Below, in pieces: positions 14,884 to 18,145 of a stretch of DNA of 18,145 nucleotides. The notes under the pieces are model-generated. The model did no database searches. It had not been told where the DNA came from and was given only the letters and a program-made list of their open reading frames with translations. Every line of letters starts with the position of its first letter. Positions within the stretch are counted from its first letter, which is position 1. Both the position numbers and the translations under genes were made by a program. Source of the DNA: an uncultured Hyphomicrobiales bacterium (GTDB taxonomy: Bacteria; Pseudomonadota; Alphaproteobacteria; Rhizobiales; Beijerinckiaceae); assembly GCA_903903935.1 (NCBI GenBank), contig CAIVAX010000377.1:1-18145 (forward strand), in the 5' to 3' direction.

Positions 14884-16238
14884 TGCTCGCCTCACCAAAA
14901 CTCTTGCCGCAAGAGATTATTCGCCATTTGCGTGATGGCCAGAGTCTGAGCGCGCAAGAGATAGATTTTTTCATCACGGGATTGACCAATCAGAGCATCA
15001 CCGATGCACAAGCCGCCGCTTTTGCTATGGCTGTTTTCTTTCGCGGCCTTGCGCCCGACCAATGCGCCCTCCTCACGCATGCCATGATGCGCTCTGGTAA
15101 AGTGCTCGATTGGTCGAATGAAAATCTCACTGGCCCCTTGCTCGATAAGCATTCAACGGGGGGCGTCGGCGATAATATTTCATTGATCTTGGCGCCCGCA
15201 ATCGCCGCCAGCGGCGCCCATGTGCCGATGATCTCCGGACGCGGACTGGGCCATACAGGTGGCACGCTGGATAAGCTCTCCGCAATTCCCGGCTATCGCA
15301 CTGATCCTGACGAACAGCTCTTTCGCACAGTGGTGCGCGAGATTGGCTGCGCCATTATTGGCCAGACCGATGAACTGGCCCCTGCAGATCGCAAGCTCTA
15401 TGCCATTCGCGATGTCACCGCGACAGTGGAAAGCATTGCTTTGGTCACCTCATCCATTCTCTCCAAGAAATTGGCCGCTGGCCTGCAGGGCCTTGTGATG
15501 GACGTCAAGACAGGCTCTGGCGCATTCATGCAAGAGCTGGAGCAATCGCGCGCTTTGGCCAAAAGCATTGTCAATGTCGCAGGTCGCGCTGGCCTGCCCA
15601 CACGCGCGCTGATCACAGATATGAATCAGCCCCTCGCCCATTGCGCTGGCAATGCCATTGAAGTGCAGCATGCGCTGGATCATCTCACCGGCGCACATCG
15701 GCAAGCCCGCGTGCATGAAGTGGTGCTGGCACTGGGTGCGCATATGCTGCATTTGGGCGGCCTTGCGCCCAATCTTGCCGCTGCATCTGATAAGGTTGAT
15801 GAGGCCATCACATCTGGCAAAGCGGCAGAGCTTTTTGCGCGCATGTGTGCAAGATTGGGCGGACCAAAAGATCTTCTGAGCAAGAGCAAGGCCTATCTTA
15901 AAATAGCGCCCCTCAGCCTTGCTGTTCAACCCAAACGCAAAGCCTATGTGAAAAGCATTGATACGCGCGCCATTGGGCTTGCCATTGTGCAGCTTGGCGG
16001 CGGGCGCACGCGCCATCAAGATGCGATTGATACAAGCGTTGGCCTCTCGCAGCTGGCGATGATTGGTGATCACGTCTCACCCGAGCAGCCCTTAGCGATC
16101 ATTCATGCGCATAGCTCATTGCAAGCCGAATCTGCGCTTGCAGCATTGGAGGCCGCTTATCAACTCAGCGAAGAGCCCATTGCAGCGCAATCACAAGCCG
16201 TGATTGAAACCATTCACGCTGATGGGGATGAGGCTTGA
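14883..16238 (+). CDS. deoA: Thymidine phosphorylase
   Basis: A 451-residue enzyme that splits thymidine and deoxyuridine with phosphate to the base and 2-deoxyribose 1-phosphate. The phosphate/substrate motif LDKHSTGGVGD (87-97), GRGLGHTGGTLDKL (119-132), YAIRDVTATVES with Arg176, SSILSKKLAAG (190-200) and VMDVKTGSGAFM (205-216) are all present. Thymidine specificity (DeoA rather than a broad pyrimidine phosphorylase) is inferred from similarity and from the deo context. It is the last gene of the plus-strand operon. Only 12 bases separate it from the end of the convergent upp gene and no terminator hairpin is visible there, so the opposing transcripts may overlap. Confidence 0.95.
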   Translation: MLASPKLLPQEIIRHLRDGQSLSAQEIDFFITGLTNQSITDAQAAAFAMAVFFRGLAPDQCALLTHAMMRSGKVLDWSNENLTGPLLDKHSTGGVGDNISLILAPAIAASGAHVPMISGRGLGHTGGTLDKLSAIPGYRTDPDEQLFRTVVREIGCAIIGQTDELAPADRKLYAIRDVTATVESIALVTSSILSKKLAAGLQGLVMDVKTGSGAFMQELEQSRALAKSIVNVAGRAGLPTRALITDMNQPLAHCAGNAIEVQHALDHLTGAHRQARVHEVVLALGAHMLHLGGLAPNLAAASDKVDEAITSGKAAELFARMCARLGGPKDLLSKSKAYLKIAPLSLAVQPKRKAYVKSIDTRAIGLAIVQLGGGRTRHQDAIDTSVGLSQLAMIGDHVSPEQPLAIIHAHSSLQAESALAALEAAYQLSEEPIAAQSQAVIETIHADGDEA

Positions 16239-16250
16239 TTGAGCCCAGAC

Positions 16251-16880
16251 CTATTTAGTGCCAAAAATGCGATCGCCCGCATCCCCCAGACCTGGAACAA
16301 TATAGCCCTTCTCATTGAGATGAGAATCGAGCGCCGCTGTCCAGATGGGAACATCGGGATGCTTGGCCTGCAAATGAGCCACACCTTCGGGCGCGGACAC
16401 CAGGCTGACAAAGCGAAGGGCCTGCGCGCCGCGCTGTTTCAAATGATCAATCGCTGCCGCCGCTGAATGGCCTGTTGCCAACATGGGATCGAGCACAATC
16501 ACCAGACGATCTGCCAAATCGGAGGGCGCCTTGAAATAATATTCAACCGCTTCCAAAGTCACATGATCACGATAAAGCCCGATAAAGGCCACACGTGCCG
16601 AGGGGACAAGCTCCAACATGCCATTGAGAAAACCAAGACCGGCCCGCAAAATAGGCGCAAAAACCAATTTCTTGCCAGAGATCGCCGTGCCCTGCATGTG
16701 TGTCAGCGGCGTTTCAATCCTCACCGGTATTTCCGGCAGATCGCGCGTTACTTCATAACACAGCAAGAGTCCGATTTCATCGAGCAGATTGCGAAAACTC
16801 TTGGTCGAGCAGTCTTTGTCCCGCATGAGAGACAGCTTATGGCGGATCAAGGGATGATCAACGACTGTCATATGCGCCAT
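16251..16880 (-). CDS. upp: Uracil phosphoribosyltransferase
   Basis: A 209-residue enzyme that joins uracil with PRPP to give UMP and pyrophosphate, recycling the uracil released by DeoA. The PRPP-binding loop is [14 protein letters not shown] (127-140), where many relatives have GGS in place of [18 protein letters not shown] (74-88) and the uracil-binding C-terminus [20 protein letters not shown] (189-208) are intact. Length is exactly that expected. The ATG at 16880 is supported by GAGG at 16891-16888, which overlaps the deoB stop codon, so translation is probably coupled. A second ATG three codons in is the only alternative start. It is the second gene of the deoB-upp pair. Confidence 0.97.
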   Translation of the reverse strand: MAHMTVVDHPLIRHKLSLMRDKDCSTKSFRNLLDEIGLLLCYEVTRDLPEIPVRIETPLTHMQGTAISGKKLVFAPILRAGLGFLNGMLELVPSARVAFIGLYRDHVTLEAVEYYFKAPSDLADRLVIVLDPMLATGHSAAAAIDHLKQRGAQALRFVSLVSAPEGVAHLQAKHPDVPIWTAALDSHLNEKGYIVPGLGDAGDRIFGTK

Positions 16881-16889
16881 GTTAACACC

Positions 16890-18110
16890 TCACAACCAAC
16901 TGGTCCCCGCAAGCGGTGGCGCAAGACCCAAATGCTGCGCTACACTTGCACCCATATCAGCAAAGCTAGTGCGCCCGCCCAAAGCACGCGGCGTCAGATC
17001 AGGACCATAAGCCAAAATAGGGACATGCTCACGCGTGTGATCTGTGCCGCGCCAAGTTGGATCATTGCCATGATCAGCCGTCAGAATCATCAGATCCCCC
17101 ATTTGAAGACGACTGACAAGTCCGGATAAACGCGCATCAAAGCGCTCTAATCCAGCGGCATAGCCTGGCACATTGCGCCGGTGACCATAATCCGTATCAA
17201 GATCAACATAATTGGCAAAGAGCAAGCCGCCATCAGGCAGGCTCTCAAGCGCGTCAAGCGTCTTATCGAACAGATCCATATCATGCGCGCCTTTGATCTC
17301 GCGCCCCGTATTGCGATGGCCGAAGATATCGCCGATCTTGCCAATGCTCACTATGTCACGACCCGCCTCTGCAGCGCGATCAAGCACATTGCCATATGTG
17401 GCAGGCATAGCATAATCTTTGCGATGGGCCGTGCGCTTGAAACCCTGCTGCGCAGTGCCAATAAACGGCCGCGCAATAATGCGACCAATTTTGAGCGGAT
17501 CACACAGGCGCCGCGCAATCAGGCATAAATCATAAAGCCGCCGCAAGCCAAAGACTTCTTCATGCGCCGCAATTTGCAAAACAGAATCGGCAGAAGTGTA
17601 GATAATCGGCTTGCCGCTTTGCACATGCGCGTGCCCAAGCTCGTCGATAATCGCCACACCCGCCGCATGACGATTGCCCAAAACACCACTCAGCTGGCCC
17701 TCGCTGATTAACGCATGTGTGAGCTCATCAGGAATGCAGGGCTCAGTTTGCGGAAAATAGCCCCAAGCAAAATCAGCAGGTGCGCCAGCAATCTCCCAAT
17801 GGCCCGAGGGCGTATCCTTGCCTTTTGAGGTTTCAATTGCAAAACCCCATTGCGCCAAGGGGCGCTCCACTCGGCTCAGCCCGGGCGGCAGCTGACCACT
17901 CGAGGCCTCACACACAAGACCAAGCCCCAGGGCATCCAGTAACGGCAGATGCAAAGGCCCTTGGCGCACGCCAGCAAAATCGCATAAGCCTTGCGCACAG
18001 GCCTGTGCAATATGGCCCAAAGTATCCGCGCCCGCATCACCAAACAGCGCCGAGTCAGCTGCACTACCGCAGCCAACAGAATCAAGAACAAGGATTAAAG
18101 CGCGCGGCAT
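16890..18110 (-). CDS. deoB: Phosphopentomutase
   Basis: A 406-residue two-manganese enzyme that moves phosphate between C1 and C5 of ribose and deoxyribose, linking the phosphorylases to DeoC and the pentose pathway. Metal-binding segments are [11 protein letters not shown] at the N-terminus and [20 protein letters not shown] near the C-terminus. [14 protein letters not shown] holds the phosphorylated threonine, and the segment with [13 protein letters not shown] is also family-typical. Length and spacing match the E. coli type. AGGAG at 18120-18116 precedes the ATG by 5 bases. It heads a minus-strand pair with upp, 9 bases apart, pointing toward the plus-strand operon that supplies its substrates. 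Its promoter lies in the last 35 bases or beyond the window. Confidence 0.97.
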   Translation of the reverse strand: MPRALILVLDSVGCGSAADSALFGDAGADTLGHIAQACAQGLCDFAGVRQGPLHLPLLDALGLGLVCEASSGQLPPGLSRVERPLAQWGFAIETSKGKDTPSGHWEIAGAPADFAWGYFPQTEPCIPDELTHALISEGQLSGVLGNRHAAGVAIIDELGHAHVQSGKPIIYTSADSVLQIAAHEEVFGLRRLYDLCLIARRLCDPLKIGRIIARPFIGTAQQGFKRTAHRKDYAMPATYGNVLDRAAEAGRDIVSIGKIGDIFGHRNTGREIKGAHDMDLFDKTLDALESLPDGGLLFANYVDLDTDYGHRRNVPGYAAGLERFDARLSGLVSRLQMGDLMILTADHGNDPTWRGTDHTREHVPILAYGPDLTPRALGGRTSFADMGASVAQHLGLAPPLAGTSWL

Positions 18111-18145
18111 TGCCTCTCCTAGGTTGACACAATGCCTTGCATATC

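Noticed and set aside
16467..17129. A 220-codon plus-strand open frame opposite upp and deoB
   Set aside because: It lies wholly on the opposite strand of two strongly identified enzymes and has no family features.
1..18145. CRISPR arrays, tRNA genes, insertion sequences, attachment sites
   Set aside because: No regularly spaced repeats with unique spacers, no cloverleaf-like sequence, no transposase or integrase frame and no flanking terminal inverted repeats were seen on either strand.

Overview
The window reads as ordinary chromosome from an alphaproteobacterium, probably of the Hyphomicrobiales. This rests on the protein sequences (L19 with an Ala/Lys-rich tail, LeuC near rplS, DUF1194, SixA-type phosphatase, high-molecular-weight PNP), moderately high GC and dense gene packing. 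The genus cannot be read from the sequence. No rRNA, tRNA, CRISPR array, insertion sequence or prophage gene was seen, and no gene-free stretch exceeds 300 bases.

Region 1 (1-2344) is core metabolism and translation. It holds the start of leuC (minus strand, cut by the window edge), a 258-base gap with a 20-bp tandem repeat, a small VOC-fold gene (plus), then rplS and a sixA-like phosphohistidine phosphatase gene (both minus). A good rho-independent terminator for rplS lies between the convergent VOC gene and rplS.

Region 2 (2345-4294) is small accessory genes. It holds a membrane protein (DUF2975 type) plus HTH regulator pair on minus, a divergent unknown lipoprotein on plus, and a YefM-type antitoxin whose partner toxin yoeB survives only as a 22-codon remnant. 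In that remnant the extreme N-terminus is joined in frame to the extreme C-terminus.

Region 3 (4413-7996, minus) runs DUF1194 (exported von Willebrand A protein), gamma-glutamyltransferase, MoxR-type AAA+ ATPase. The DUF1194 protein probably starts at a TTG codon with a strong Shine-Dalgarno sequence.

Region 4 (8264-18110) is a complete nucleoside uptake and salvage locus. A plus-strand operon of eight tightly coupled genes encodes a BMP-family periplasmic nucleoside-binding protein, a double-ABC ATPase, two permeases, cytidine deaminase, purine-nucleoside phosphorylase, deoxyribose-phosphate aldolase and thymidine phosphorylase. A convergent minus-strand pair, deoB-upp, supplies phosphopentomutase and uracil phosphoribosyltransferase. 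Together the products import nucleosides, deaminate cytidine, split nucleosides to bases and pentose 1-phosphates, convert these to pentose 5-phosphates, cleave deoxyribose 5-phosphate to acetaldehyde and glyceraldehyde 3-phosphate, and recycle uracil to UMP. No dedicated regulator gene lies in the window, but a perfect 10-bp inverted repeat sits just upstream of the operon.

I found no convincing undescribed multi-gene system. The most unusual item is the antitoxin with the internally deleted toxin.
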